From positions 451,501-515,500 of the forward strand of contig CALZFC010000104.1 of assembly GCA_945643635.1 (NCBI GenBank): a stretch of DNA of 64,000 nt, in the 5' to 3' direction. The translations under genes were made by a program, and so were the position numbers. Positions 31,315 to 45,162 of the stretch are shown here, piece by piece. This stretch comes from Allodiplogaster sudhausi. Lineage: Eukaryota; Nematoda; Chromadorea; Rhabditida; Diplogasteridae. The notes beneath the pieces were generated by a model that was not told the origin of the DNA, did no database searches, and saw only the letters and a program-made list of their open reading frames with translations. Numbering within the stretch: the first letter of the stretch is position 1; each line of letters begins with the position of its first letter.

Positions 31315-33155
31315 ACTGAAACCCCCGCTCGAACACAACCCTATTTGGTTATTCAAATTTCTTAGTACTATGGGAATTCTGAAGATTTTATTGGACTTCT
31401 GCCTCTTAAGGGTAGTGTTTTTCTTCTTGACTGTAAGAAGCGTAGCGTTTTTCTACTTGAAATTTAGTACAAAGAACACGTGTCCGAGACGGAAGCCAAA
31501 TAGAACTTTATTTTCACCCATAAAGCGTGAAGAAAAGATCATTACTAGACCCCCGGATGCATAATAAAAACGAGGTTCATATTTAGTTGCCTTCACATTT
31601 GCGCCAAGTTCTTTATCCATGTTATTACACTCGTCACTTGGTTAATGTCTACAAGCTATTCTTGTTTTATTCCTTCGGTTTCCGAAACTTTATTCAATGA
31701 GAATAGCATGGTTACACTCAGTGGTCAACTATAATGTCAAATCGAGCCACCGCGAAAGATATCGCGGACAGATTATTGGGGAAAAAATCATAAAAAAGAA
31801 AGCAACAAATTAATTCCTCGCCGGAAACAGGAGAAACGCATGGAAAGCTGCCAGTGATTCAATTTAAGCTCATCAGCCGCCTCAGGGGCGTGTAAAGAGT
31901 AAGCGCAGACAATATGTATGAATGGTACGGATTCGTTTACTGAATTGGGACGGGGGATGAAGGGTCACCGTTACACGGAAATGGAATACAAATGATCAAA
32001 AGGGTACTGTAATAGGGCAGAGAATAAAGAAAAAAAGCCTCACAGGAATCACGACAAGAGAGCACAAACACAACACTTTTTCTCCATCTTATTCCTTCAT
32101 AAAAGCAGCTTAACCGGGAAAGAACGGATTCATCCATTTCTGGTGGTCGTAATCAGAGTCTTAATCAATTATTGTACTCCTCTAATTGGCTTTCAAAAGA
32201 ATACTTTTAATGGAAAGCAAATCAAATTGATTGTTTCTTCTTCTTTCAATGGCGTATTCCTTCAATAAATACGAAAGATTAGCTATATACTATAACCTTT
32301 CAAATGTGTGCAAATCAAGAGAAGAAGTACCATTAGGAACATTCATGTTATCTAGCGGTTGAATGTAAAACAAAGGGGACGGGAGAGGTCGAACAGGAGG
32401 AAGTTGGAAGGGCGAGCCGCTCGCAGACAATTGCGGTGCACACTAATATTGCTCAGGGAATACTCTCGGAAGCAGGCTAAGCAGTATTTCTTTTCGGAGG
32501 GAGAATAATTTTTTGTCTCAAATTGTTCACAATGAACTGGAACAAAAAAGAACTATTGGTTTTTTTTTCGGAAGGAACAGTTTGTCGAATCGATTTGTGC
32601 GGTTCGAGGCAGGATGCGAGATGTCTAGAAAAGTCGGATCAAACATATATGTGTATTATGAGAAGAAAATTCAGACAGGGAGATTCGTAGAGAACTGCAA
32701 TTTTGAGAGCCAGCAAAACGTCTTACTCCCTAGCTTCTTATTTTTATGTATTGAAAAGAGTAAAAGATGGTGGGTCTGCCTGGAAGTCTCCTTCAAGTAA
32801 TCATTTTTCGAGCTCGACTTTTTGCCAACTAAAAACATAAAATTAAAGCGTAATTGAACAGCCTGCGCACCGTTCTCTTCTAGTTTCTTTAAACTGCAGC
32901 AAACAGGCAGGATAAGGCGAATAGAGTATAAAGCGTCAAGTAAAGTGGAGAAGATGAGGAAGAGTGGAGAGAGAGAGAATTGAGGGAGTTCAAAGGAGGG
33001 CAGCTACCGTGTTCGCCGAGGCCGTGGATCAGTGGGGCCGGGGAATATCTATATTCCTATATCTCGGGTCGGAGTATACTGGCAGGGCGAGAGAGAGAGA
33101 GAGAGATAGAAGCGAGAGAAAGAGAGGGAGGAGTAGAAGTAGAACTCCGCCCTCC
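31315..33155. other. Gene-free stretch downstream of cfi-1
   Basis: No exon is supported. Mostly unique, moderately AT-rich DNA, with one GA tract near 33085-33130. It includes the cfi-1 3' UTR, whose end I cannot place. Confidence 0.55.
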
Positions 33156-36100
33156 TCATGACACGGCAGCTGCGACGTTCGAGCTGTCCCTGAGGGCGAA
33201 GAGAACTCCCTGGTACGTCGTCCCGTTGATCTCCATCGAGACGACCAATGAGTTGTTCTCCGAGACACCACCTTCTGGAATTAAAAGACAAGTTTATTCG
33301 AATAAAAAAGTTTCGTTTCATATATTAGTATGCAAATTTATATGTCACAGATTTTGCAGCATTAAAAGAAGCGATATAGTGTGTGTAATTGAAATCTTTG
33401 AAGGATTACTACATACTTGCTTGCATGCTTCGTAGACAAGAAAGAAGCAGAGAAGCAGAGAAGTGCAAATGTCTTGCCTTGCTTCTGGCTGGTGATCTTG
33501 AAGTGCGCCGTCGGCAGAGCGGTGATGGCTGACGCGATCGCGGTGCCGCATGGGCCGAGTCCGACGGAGGACGAGGAGGCGCCAAGGGAATGGCCACCGC
33601 CGCCGACGTCCGCATCGGGCGTCCAGCGAGCGCGTTTGGCTAAAGAGTAAAATTTGTTCTCCTAATTTCGTAACATTTAATGATTCCATTACATTAAAGT
33701 GAAATCTGATTTCCGGTAACACTTAATGATTCCCAACCTGTTGGTCCGTCTTCAGCGCTGTCGCCCGACGAGTCGGCGGAGGAGGCGCGAGCAGGTGAGG
33801 AGGAGGCAGCCGTCGTGGACAGGTGCGCCTGCCGGCTGGCTGCCTCTGCCGCGGCTCTGGAGAGACAGAGGGAGAGAGAGAGAGAGAGTAAAAGAAAAAG
33901 AGAGAGAGAGAGGGGAGAGAGAGACATAAAAAGCGATTCATACCTCTGTAGATGCCGCTGCTGCGCCTCGAGGAGTGCGAGATGCTCGGCGCGAAAGGCG
34001 GCCGCCATGAGCGCGTTGCCTGAGGCGGCGCTGGCGGCGTTCAGGCAGCCCGGCGTGGCTCCGCCCCCTCCGCTCTGCCGACTCGCGTCAGCGCCCTCCA
34101 GCAAGTCTAGAAGATCTGCGGACGATTAGTCGTTGACTAACTTCTGCATTCGTTTTGTAAAAATTAAACCAAGACAATGCTTCTACTTTGAATATGCTTT
34201 CCGTATATAATAAGGAAAGTCGAGAGAAGCTCCGCCCACCAGTCCGCATGCCATTCAGCTGATGATGCCTGCCGAGAAGCTGATGTGGCGAGAGCGAGAA
34301 GCCGAGCGCGCCGAGGGCAGCGGCCGCCGCGGCGGTCGAGTTGGCGTTGGCGCTGCCGCCATTGCTGCTGCCGCCGCCGCTGGCGCCGGGCATTGGAGGG
34401 CCGCCGGGCCCGCCCCGTCGTCCCTCCCTGCACAGCGTACTGTTCATCAGTAGCGTGTGTTCGAACCGAGCATTATTTTGGTAATATTCATATAAATGTA
34501 TGTATGTATTTTTTTTTTGAAACATTAAAATATTAAAATAAAAAAAATACATAAAAGAAGGTTGAAATGCTTACCGACGATTGCCATCGATCGCCTGCTG
34601 CAGATCGCCGTGGCTCGACAGACCCTCCTTCTCGCATTCGTAGTCGTACAGATACTTTTGGTACCTGAAGTAGCATCAAAGAAATTATTTTGATAACTCT
34701 CAAGAAGATACTTTCAAAAGGAGCCAAAACTCGATCTTGAATACGCGCCTTTGCCAGACACAAGGGCGACAGATCATGTGAGTTACATAGACAGGCTTGA
34801 CAAAAAACGACGGGAAAAAAGGTCGCGTTTCGTGCTCCTTTAACTATGTATGTACATATGTTTGTATGTAGTAGTATAAACTGCTCAAGATTTTTTTTTA
34901 AATAACAGATAACTATTGAAAATGGCTAAAGTAACTTTATCATAAATTTTTATTTATAATTTCATTTATTAATATAGAAAGTTGTCTTTGCCTCTCCTTC
35001 TATTACTGACTGCGTCCGGAGAGTGAAGGCGGCTGAAGTGATACTCGAGGGCAGATTCAGGCCCTTCGTGATCTCTCGCCACAGCTTCTTGTTGATAATC
35101 TCGACGAGGCCTGGCAAAGGCAAAATTCTCTATATATTCATCATTCTTATTCTTCGTTCCTCAATCCCTTGCTGGAGAAATTTTTGGAATGAATGCAAAT
35201 GAATAGCTGAAGAACTATCCCGTGCTCGATAGTTTGATGCCTTTTCCCTTGCTTCGACATTTGCTAGCCTCACCTCCATGCTGAACGACGAGTCGATAGA
35301 GTTCGTAGAGATCGAGCACTTGCTTTGCCATAATTGGAATACGAGTCACAGGCTTGCCTGCAAGAATTAAATCTATGATTATAATTCTTATAATATATTA
35401 CAACTACACAACTTGCTTCTATGTTTTCGGTGTTTACTGTCTTTGTTTGCAAATGGGTAAGCATCACTATGGATCTTATAAATGCCATAAAGCAGGCATA
35501 ATTATTTACAGGCCAAAAATATAAGTAAATAAGGCCACACGAGTTTCAATACGGTTTTATACAGATTGATAATCCAACCGATTCTCTGCATAAAGTTGAG
35601 CCAATCGTCAAGCCACTCTTTGCGCTTCAAATCAGGCGAGAGGTCGTAGAGCTGCAATGTTATAAAAAGATGAAATATAATTTAGTAAAAAAAACCGTTT
35701 AATATTTTAAAGACAGTATCATAAATTGTATATGGTGCATGGAAAGAAAAAAAAGAATTGAATGAACGTGTGCAGTGCTCGTTGTCGAAATCGTTCATTA
35801 TAGTCTACTTGGGAAGCAGTACAAAGTACATAACAATTTCTCGCTGATTACTCTTTTGCCCCAGTATCCTTCGCCATCTAGAGATTTCTTTGAGTGTACA
35901 ATGAACATCTCGTGCCAATTGCAGCTTGCTTTTTCTGTGCTACTTACAGGGCTGCTCCATCGATTCGAGGAAGATCCCGTTGGATTCTAGGATTCTTAAG
36001 ATCCTTCAGGGACTTCCTCCATAGCCTCAAGAGACTATTCCTTTTCATCCCCTCAACTCCGATGAAAGAGATGCGGCTTCTCGTGTGCAGTGTCTCTTCT

Positions 36101-36749
36101 TTTCATCTTCTGCTCAAGCATCTCCTTCTTCTTTCCTTTCCTCTCCTTCCCTGGCATCCATTGGTACTGTCAGCAGGTAGCCAGCACCGAGATGAGTGCT
36201 CATGTAACTCGAATCCGCCTCTCTCAACTTCTCTCTCTCTTTCCCTCGCTCTCTCTTCAGGTCCTGCTCTCTCTCTCTCTATCACTCTCTCCCCATCTCT
36301 CGATCTTCATCCCTACCCCCCCCCCTCAACCTAGTCATACCCCTCTCAATGTACGGGTGTAGCTGTGCATCTTTTGGTGTTGGTCTCCTGCTCAACTTGC
36401 ACCTTCGAGAGGCTCCGAAATGAAGCCTCTCACTATCAGGACACTCTCAATTCGACGTGCTCTCTTGTCGCGATTAGACGCAGAGAAAGAGAGAGAGAAA
36501 GAGAGGTAGCGAGGGAGAGACAGAGCGAGTAAGAGAAAGAGAGTATGATAGATGTCAAGTGATAGGTGTTGAGAAAGATGCCTCTCGAATGTGAATAAAG
36601 ATGGACGAGATCATGAGAGAGATGGTGAAATGAGGAGAGTGCCGAGAAAAGAAGTTTCACCTCTCCAACTTTCCTTGTCTCTTCCTGTCTCTCGCTTCCG
36701 CTTCTCTCTGTCACTCTCTCTCTCTATCTCGCTCTCTTTCTCTCCCTCT

Positions 36750-36791
<42 letters not shown>

Positions 36792-36810
36792 GCTCTCTTT
36801 CTCTCCTTCT

Positions 36811-36858
<48 letters not shown>

Positions 36859-36988
36859 CATTCATCGCACCCACTTCTGTATCTGCACACACACACAGTG
36901 TGTGGTGGTTGTCTTGATCAAATTGTTCGACCTGTTACCAGAAGTAGGGATGCTTCTCACTGTCTTCTTCTCGATCTATAGCTCTCAC

Positions 36989-37027
<39 letters not shown>

Positions 37028-37457
37028 TCTCTCTCTTGCTCTCTCTCTCTCTTTCTCCGTCTTTTCTTTCTCTTTCTCTCTCTCCTGCTGTTGTTCGCTT
37101 TTTCACTCACTCCTTTCTCTCGTACTCCCCTTGTCTGAAGCCTCCGCCTGATTCCATCTCAAGCAACAGCCTCGGCATTGAACTTTTCTTGGCAGATAAC
37201 AGATAAAATCATCTGATTTCCCTCTCTCTCTTCTCTCTCTTCTCTCTCTCTCACTCTCTCCATCTCTCTCTCTTTCACTCTCTCGCTTGATCAAAGCCAT
37301 TTCTCGCCTTCTCTACTCTGTCATTCTGCTCCTTCTTTCTCTTGCGAACCCCGTCCGATCTTCCATGTACATAGCATTCATATCTATTTGCATTTCGCTT
37401 TATATCACGCGCATTCTCAATTCTTTTCCATTTCTCTCTCTACATTCCCTCCCTCTC

Positions 37458-37504
<47 letters not shown>

Positions 37505-38671
37505 AAGCCTACCGTAAGCCAATTCGAAGAAGCTGCTTTCCCCCCTTTCCTCTCCTTCCAATCCTCATTGAATAAGAGTCTCCCTCTTCCGCCCCGCCAA
37601 TGAATGCGTCCTTCTTCTCCACACGAGCGACTTCAACAGATGAAACCAAGGGGGGAGCCTATGAGAAGTCGGAGAGAAGCTTAATGGAAATGAGAGAAAG
37701 ATAGCGAAAGAATGAGAGAAAAGAAGAGAGAGAGAGAGAGTTAGAGGGCGCATAAAGCCGGATGAATTGCTTATGATTCTCGCGGCTGGCGCTGGTCTAG
37801 AAGCCATCTCTATATCTTCTTGAGTCACACTCTCTCAACATCATCTTATTTTCTCTTGCTCTCTCTTTCTCTCTCTCTCGCTTCTAAAATTCTTCTATTT
37901 CTTCATTCTCTTACCCTACTCCACCCACCATCCTCATTATTTCCTACCCTATCCTTTCCATTCTCCTTCTCCTTTCCCATTCTTTCATCTCATCCTTGTC
38001 TTCTTCTTGCGAATGGCTAATTGAAAGTAAAGCAGCATCTACTGTAGAAGCGTATTGATTCGCAGATCCACAGGAAAGTGGACACAAAATTCACACGGCT
38101 AATCGAAAATATTATTAGCTTAGAGAAACAAAAGAATCACCTAGCTGTTAGGTGGAAAGTCGTGAAGCGGCCCAATTAAAAAAAATATTTCATGCACTTG
38201 TTTACTTCTGTTTTTAATAGCCTCACTTAACATGTCTTCAGCTATTTTGTCCTCGTCGCCCTACAAGTGCCAAAAATTCAAACGTCAAGCAATGCAAGCA
38301 CGTTTGACTGACTTGGCAAACCAAAGATCGAACTAACTATTGCACACTCACTGTGGCAGAAAAAAAGAGAGATATCAGCTTAGTCAACCAGAGAAAAGAA
38401 AACAAAATGCGTTTATTAAAATTTATTTAAAATAATCTGTTTTGATTTACAATGTGTAAATAGCCACTTTATTTGCACATCTCATTGAAAAGACTGACCA
38501 AATTTCTTGCCATTGAGCTAAAGAGAAAGAATGCACTGAATGGCTGAGCTCTTAAGAATCTTGTTCGAGAAAAAAATTCGTCCTCGGCATTTTCTTCTTT
38601 CTCTTTCGCTCTCTCAGCTTTTAATTTCATCTAAACGTTCCATTTTGCTCGAAACTCAGTTTTCCCCCTAC

Positions 38672-38718
<47 letters not shown>

Positions 38719-41364
38719 CTCACTCACCTCTCTGTCTCTCCCCTTCTTGCCCTGAACAAACATCACAGATTCCATTCGATTTCCATCAATCTACTCGCGC
38801 AATGGGGAGTGAGGAGATGGAGAGAGAGAGAGAGAGAAATACTAGAGAGCGAGAAGAGAGCAGCGAGGTGGTGAAAGTAAAATTGAATGCTGACGAGGAG
38901 GGGGATTTGATACTCTGTCATGCTGAATAGCAGACAGGCCAGGCAAATGATAGGGCGGAGCCAGGAGACTGGATTACGGTAGGATTGACACAATTATGAT
39001 GAGTTTAAAGCTAATAGTAAAGCACGCAATAATATTCAAAGTCTTATCTAATGAATCTCAATAAATAAAGAAAAATAAACAAGTTGGCATTCTGCCAAAG
39101 GAACAAAATTGACCTGTTTGAACTGCTCCTCGTACGACCAGTTGTGTTGGCCAGGCGAGCCGCTGCTGTCGTCATCGTCTTTCTTCCGCATACTACAAAT
39201 TCGGGAACTTTTCCAATTTGGTTCTTGAATTGTAAAAAAACAAATTGATTGAATTCAATAGTACGCTGAAAGAGAGAGAAGAGAGAAGAAAGAGAGAGAA
39301 ACAGAGGAACGAGAGAGGAGAGAGAGAGAGAAAAAGAGAGATAGAGATAGAGATAGAGATGAAGAGAGAGAGAGAAGATGAGATGCATAAAGTGACTCGC
39401 CTATTGAAGAAGGCAGCATACACTAACCCGATGGTGAGGTCCTCGGGAGCATCCAGCCCGGCCAGGAGATGCAGATGATGTCGCTGCTCATCGTCCTCGT
39501 CGTCCAGCAAGCCGGGCGAGCCTTGAGAGAAAGAAAGGTGACATAATGGAATGGTTGCGAGCTGTACAGGGAAGAAATGGCGACGCATAGCAAATAACTT
39601 ATAGTACATCACACTATCAGAATTCATTAGCCATTTGTCTAACATGATATACTGTGTAGAAATGACCTTAAGAGCGCAAGAATATCAATACGAGCTACTG
39701 AATTTGACAGGCTAATGAATGAATAAGCAAGGCAATACTCCCTCCATGCTTGCCTGATGCGACGGCGGCGAGTCCGTTCGCGAGTCCGAGCAGCGCCTGC
39801 TGTTGCATCAACGGATTGGCGCCGCCTTAATTAAGTATTTATGTTTTTACAATCATTTAATTTAATTTTTTATGAGTGCCGTGCCTATTTTATCTTTCTA
39901 GTATTTTTATTTATTTATTTTTTTAAATATATATTTTTCAATGTGGTGCATCATTTATGTAATTATTTATTTTGATGTTCAAGTCCACTTTTTCACAAAC
40001 TCACTCAAACCTTGCAAAGCAGCTGCGAGAAAGGGCGGAAGCACATTGAAGGGAGCGCGGAAGTTGCCGAGGCCTGGAAAATTTTTTTCAATTATTATCT
40101 TTATTCGTCTTACAATTAGTATTCTTTTATGTTCAATTATTTTATAGATTATGTATAATTTTAATCTTAAAACGCCTACTTTCATAACATCCCTCTAGCA
40201 TTCGTTTTCCCATGGCCTATACCGTAGTCTCTTCATCGTTGCTCTATGATTCAGTCTCCATTCATATTCACCCTCTTCATATTTGCAGCCGAGACATGTC
40301 ATTTCCCCGTGGAAGCAGGACATCCTTTCATTCCTTACTCTCCTCTCTCTCTCTCTCTCTTTCTCCTCACTCTCTCTACTCTCTCTCTCTCTCACTCTCT
40401 TCATTGTCTATCCCGTGCTCGCCGATTTCAATAGCGTCGTCGGCAGAAGTCTCTGTTCTCTAAACAATAGCCCGATTTCCAGTCGGCTCTAGCAAATTTG
40501 ATGAATTATTTGTAACGTTTTCCAGATACATACAAACAATGTGCCAGGCTCCTCCAGGCGGCCAGGGTAGGGAGAGAGGGAGAGATAGGGATAGAGATAG
40601 AGAGAGAGAGAGGGAGGGAGAGAGAGAGATAGGGAAGAGAAAGAAGGAGAGCGAGAAAGAGAGAGAGAACTGAGATACAGTGAACGAGGAGAATGTGCCG
40701 TTATTGTTATTTAACTAATTAACTCGGATAGAAGGTAGAGTATATATTATGACCCTGCCAATTTTGCATTTCTCTCTCTCTCGCGCGAAATACCTCGCTC
40801 TCTCTCTCTCCCTACCTCTCTCTCGATCTCTCTCTCTCTACTTCGCTCTCAATCCCCTCTCTCTCTCCACCCTTCACTTCTCACTTTGTCACAAGGCTCT
40901 CTCACTGTCTCTCCATGTCTACAAACCGAGTGATGCGGTGAGCCTCTGCAGCGCCTTCTGCTGCGCCTCGATGTCAAAGACGCCGAGGCCATCGTCTCCA
41001 CTCGGCGACGGAGACGCCTCGTTCACCTTGCAATTTTTAAGAGAGAGAGAAAAATTGGGGGAACATTCTCCTTTCTCTCTTTATCTCTGTTTCTCTCTAT
41101 CTCTTTTTCTCTTCAGCTCTCAGTATCTTTCTCACTCCTTCTGTCTCCCTCATTCTTTTTCTATATCTTTTTCTCTTTCTCTCTCTCTCTAATTTCTCAG
41201 CCCCCTCTCACCTCTCCACTCGTGTTCGGCTCCTCGTCGTCCTCAACATTCTCGTCCTCGATAATGGCCGCGATCGGTTGTCCTCCTCCTCCGCCTGCCT
41301 CGGCCTCGTCCTTCAGAGACGTCAACGACGGCGTTGTCGGCTGCTGCTCGAGCGTCAGCGACAT
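33156..41364 (-). CDS. cfi-1: CFI-1 / ARID3-type transcription factor (ARID + REKLES), 555 aa
   Basis: Fifteen exons join in phase: 41364-41212, 41026-40927, 40073-40011, 39825-39754, 39521-39428, 39192-39114, 35651-35579, 35357-35274, 35110-35011, 34664-34575, 34427-34240, 34115-33944, 33856-33738, 33639-33478 and 33274-33156. It is the nematode member of the ARID3 family (Dead ringer in flies), a nuclear DNA-binding protein that in C. elegans controls neuron identity. The ARID domain spans about residues 175-290: NWSYEEQFKQLYDLS, KEWLDDWLNFMQRIGKPV, VLDLYELYRLVVQHGG, LVEIINKKLWREITKGLNLP, SSITSAAFTLRTQYQKYLY and YECEKEG. Low-complexity Gly/Ser/Ala follows. The C-terminal REKLES region includes AHFKITSQKQ and MEINGTTYQGVLFAL near residue 540. 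The N-terminus is acidic (IIEDENVEDDEEP). The start ATG is the first in frame but an upstream coding exon cannot be excluded. Introns 4 and 14 use GC donors. Intron 6 is 3.5 kb and full of CT tracts. Confidence 0.95.
34719..34839. mobile_element. MITE family A, copy 4 (121 bp), in a cfi-1 intron
   Basis: Ends are AGGAGCCAAAACTCGATCTT and, read inward, AGGAGCACGAAACGCGACC. The stretch 'CTTGAATACGCGCCTTTG' matches copies 1 and 3. It lies between the exons ending at 35011 and starting at 34664. Confidence 0.75.
36725..36850. repeat. CT-rich tract with a duplicated unit of about 60 bp
   Basis: CTATCTCGCTCTCTTTCTCT and the following CCNTCTTCTCTCTCTCGCTC appear twice, each followed by pure (CT)n. 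It lies in intron 6 of cfi-1. Confidence 0.8.
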
Positions 41365-42061
41365 CTCGCTGTAAGACCGGCTGTTCTTGGCGCGAAATTC
41401 AAATCATAAAATTTGCACGAAATAATAGCGAGGGTAATGACAAACTGTTCATGGATTACGGGATATTTAAATTGTCGGTATTAAATAATGCAAATACCCA
41501 TCTGCGAGTCATTAGATTTTACTCGGACTCTTGAGATGAAGAAAGAAGAGGAGAGAGAAGAGCGGATTAGGGTGGATATCATTTGCAGATTCGAGTTGAG
41601 GCGGCCGATTATTCACTACTAGAAAAACAATGGCGATAGCAGATGTGATGCTCTCTCTCTCTCTCTCTCACTCTGATTCTCTTTCTCTGTCTCACACACA
41701 TTCTTTGCATCTTTCTGAGAGAAATAATATCTCATGCTAGAAGGAGAGATGTAGAGCGTATCAGCGGAGAGAGAGAGAGAGAAGGAGATAATAGTGGAGT
41801 TAGAGAGGAAGGGAACACGAAGATAACTGAGAAACCAGACGGTGAGAGAGAGGGAGTGAGAGAGAGAGAGAGATGGGAGGGCTGATCAGAGCCGAGGGCA
41901 CTAAATCATTCGCGGCCGTATTGAACACGACGACATTGGCCGCATGTTTCCGAGGCACTCGTTTAAATTTCTCTCTCTTTCTTTCTCCCTTTTCTTCCTT
42001 GTGTCTGGCGCCTTGCCAAGAGAGAGTGTATGAGATCGAGAGGGTAAAGGAATAGCGAGAT

Positions 42062-42104
<43 letters not shown>

Positions 42105-42988
42105 GAGAGAGACATTGCTCCTCTGATAAATTGGTGTGTAACAAGTACGGAAAAGCAGAAGAAGCCTGCCGTGAGGTCAGCATGGAGGACGAGAGAGAGT
42201 GGAGATGAAAGAGAAGCAGAGAACGAAACAAGGAAAGAAATGCGAACTCTGCATGGACGCACGTGAACAAAAAAAACTATAGGCAATTGCAGACACCGAG
42301 GGTAGGTAGGTGAGGGGGAAAGATAATGGGGAGGGAGAGTGAAGGAGAGTGAGAGAGAGAGCTTGGAAGACGTTCAGAACGGTTGCGGTCTCTTATACTC
42401 TCCCTCTCTCTCTCTGACTCTCTCTCTCTCTCTCTCTCCGCTGAAAGGTGTCGCAGTGCAGAGTGACGACTTGAAAAATGGCGCTGTCAGCGAGAGCAAC
42501 AGCGTGAGGAAGGCGGTGGTTAGACGGAGACTGATGATCTACACGAGTACCGCCCGCGGCCACGGATAACAAAGAGACGAATGACTACTAATTATGTCTT
42601 GTCACTACTACATTCGTTGTCATCAAGAATATGAGTAGTTGCGTTCGATGCTCCAAGGAGTCTATTTCGTGCAGGATTCAAAGCGTTTTGAAATGATTAT
42701 TGAAACATTTGAAAAAATGGGTACCATTCTCGGGGTCTTCATTCTGATCAAACATTGCAGTTGATTGATAAAGGTTTCTCAAAAAAAAAAATTTTGTTCT
42801 GTCACTCTGCTCTCTCCCTCAGCTCTAGTCCTCTTCTCTCTCTGCTCTCTCTTTCTTTAGTTCCAATGCGCACTTTGTCGAAGAGTGCTTCCAGTAGTAA
42901 GCCAAGCTGTATGTGTGTACACAACAAGTATGCGCACGGCAACACATCTCGAAGAAGTGTTGTTTGGGCTCGTCTTGTATTGAAAGGT

Positions 42989-43027
<39 letters not shown>

Positions 43028-43186
43028 AACAGAGAGAGAGTGGGAAACAGAAAATGGGAGATGAAGATAAGCACACATTCATACATACACGATATTCTCA
43101 ATCGTGCTATTCTATCTTTCACTCTCAATTCCTTTCCTCTCTCACTCTTGATTCTCTCCCTCCCTCCCTCCCTCCCTCCCTCTCTC

Positions 43187-43219
<33 letters not shown>

Positions 43220-43761
43220 GTCTTTCTGTCCGTTCCCTCCTCCGCCAATAGCCAAGCCATCCGTCCACCCTTCTCTGCTCGATCTCCTCTCTCCCGCATC
43301 TCCCATCTGCTTATCTATCTTATCCAACCCTAAATCCACCCCCGCTGCTCATCCACATCCCAAATCTCTAAATTCTCTAACATCAATTGCACGGACTTTG
43401 GCGAGTGTACATTCGCCACTTGGCGAGAGAGATAACGAGAAGATATAGGATGATCACTGACGTTATGCCTTGTTCTCTTCTTATTCTTATTCTCTCTTTC
43501 CCTCTCTCTCTCACTCACTCCCCACTCTCTATTCTCTACTTCTTCATTCAGTCTTCTCTCTCTCCAACTTTCAAGAAATAAAAGAATTCATAGAATGCTT
43601 TTGAAAATTCTTCTCAACCCATGACCCAAGCTCTCTTCTTTTCCTCTCCATAAACAAGAAAGGGGTCAGATTCATTCACTCGCATTCAATGCACCAAGCG
43701 CATGACAGCGTCTTACTGTATTACGCGCGCTTGAATCTATTGGCAAATGAATGGCGACGCC

Positions 43762-43795
<34 letters not shown>

Positions 43796-44587
43796 AAGGA
43801 AGAGAGATGGAGTGAGGAAATGAAAGTGGGAACAATATACAGAGAGAGAGAGAGAGAGGAAACGAAGAAACAGAAGGAGAAGGGCAGGCAGAGAGGAGCA
43901 GAGAAAACAAGACATTCATGTACATACGTCTTTTTATGCCGATTCCGGTTCGAAGAGGCCACAGAGAATTCATCCGATGATAGGAAGAGGGGAGAATGAG
44001 GATTCCAAGACAATGGCGAGAGAGTGTGCGAATGGGTGAGAGAGAGATGAGAGGGGGCACGTCGATTAAAATAGAGAAAGAACGAGAGAGAGAGAGAGAG
44101 AGAGAGAGGAAGAGAGGAAGAGAGGAAGAGAGAAGGAGAGAGAAGGAGAGAGAAGGAGAGAGAAAGAAGATTGAGAGAAAAAAAGAAGTGTCAACAGAAG
44201 GCGCTTTCAGTCAATTCTCTATTCAGGGGGCGCGAGAAGCACAGATTCGACAAATGAGATTTTCTCGAGGTGGAGAACGTGATAAGCAAGAATTTAGGTG
44301 AAACAGATAAGAATTTCAATAAAAAATATAAGTTATTAAATAAATATAAGTTATGAAATATTTATATTTCCATCCTTATTATTAATGTAGAGAGTTGACT
44401 CTAAATGGCGCGAAAAATAGAGGCAAACCAAGTAATATGAAAATAATTTTACCGCAAGTACGTGTACGTATCTATGCATGTATGTATGTATGTACATACA
44501 TATATGCATATGTGCTATTTATTTTTGAAGCGGAGCCGAACGTGCGAATTCATCCGATGAAAATTGCGCCAACCGAAAGCAAAATGC

Positions 44588-44622
<35 letters not shown>

Positions 44623-44968
44623 GGTAGTGATGGAGACAGGGAGAGAGGGAGAGAAAGAGAGAGACGCAATTAACTATGAAGAGTGACATGAGATTGTCGT
44701 TACGGTAGTAGTCATGATATATGAGACGGCGAGATACTTATGCGCGGAATACAGATGAATTGCGATGAAGCGAGAGGAAGGCAAAGAGAGAGAGAGTGAG
44801 AAATAGAGAGAGAAGCGAGAGAGTGAGGGATTCGAAGATAACAAAGTAAACCGATACAGAGAAAGAAAGGCCTTGCTCCATATTCTTTCTTCTCCCGTCC
44901 TCCATTCAATTCCGTCAAGGCAACGATGAAGGCATCAGGAAGAGTGAGTGAGCCAATCGGGAGGGAGA

Positions 44969-45010
<42 letters not shown>

Positions 45011-45120
45011 AGAGAGCCGTGAATGAAAATTGACGAGAGGGAGAGAGAGGGGCGAGAGTGATAGAGATAGGTAGAACGAGAGAGAGACAAAGAGACATAA
45101 AAAGAGACAGAGAGAGAGAA

Positions 45121-45162
<42 letters not shown>

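Noticed and set aside
40543..40556. Possible 14-base micro-exon in cfi-1
   Set aside because: The exons on either side (40927 and 40073) already join in phase without it.
42461..42570. Open + stretch VAVQSDDLKNGAVSESNSVR
   Set aside because: No convincing acceptor or partner exon; the length is compatible with chance.
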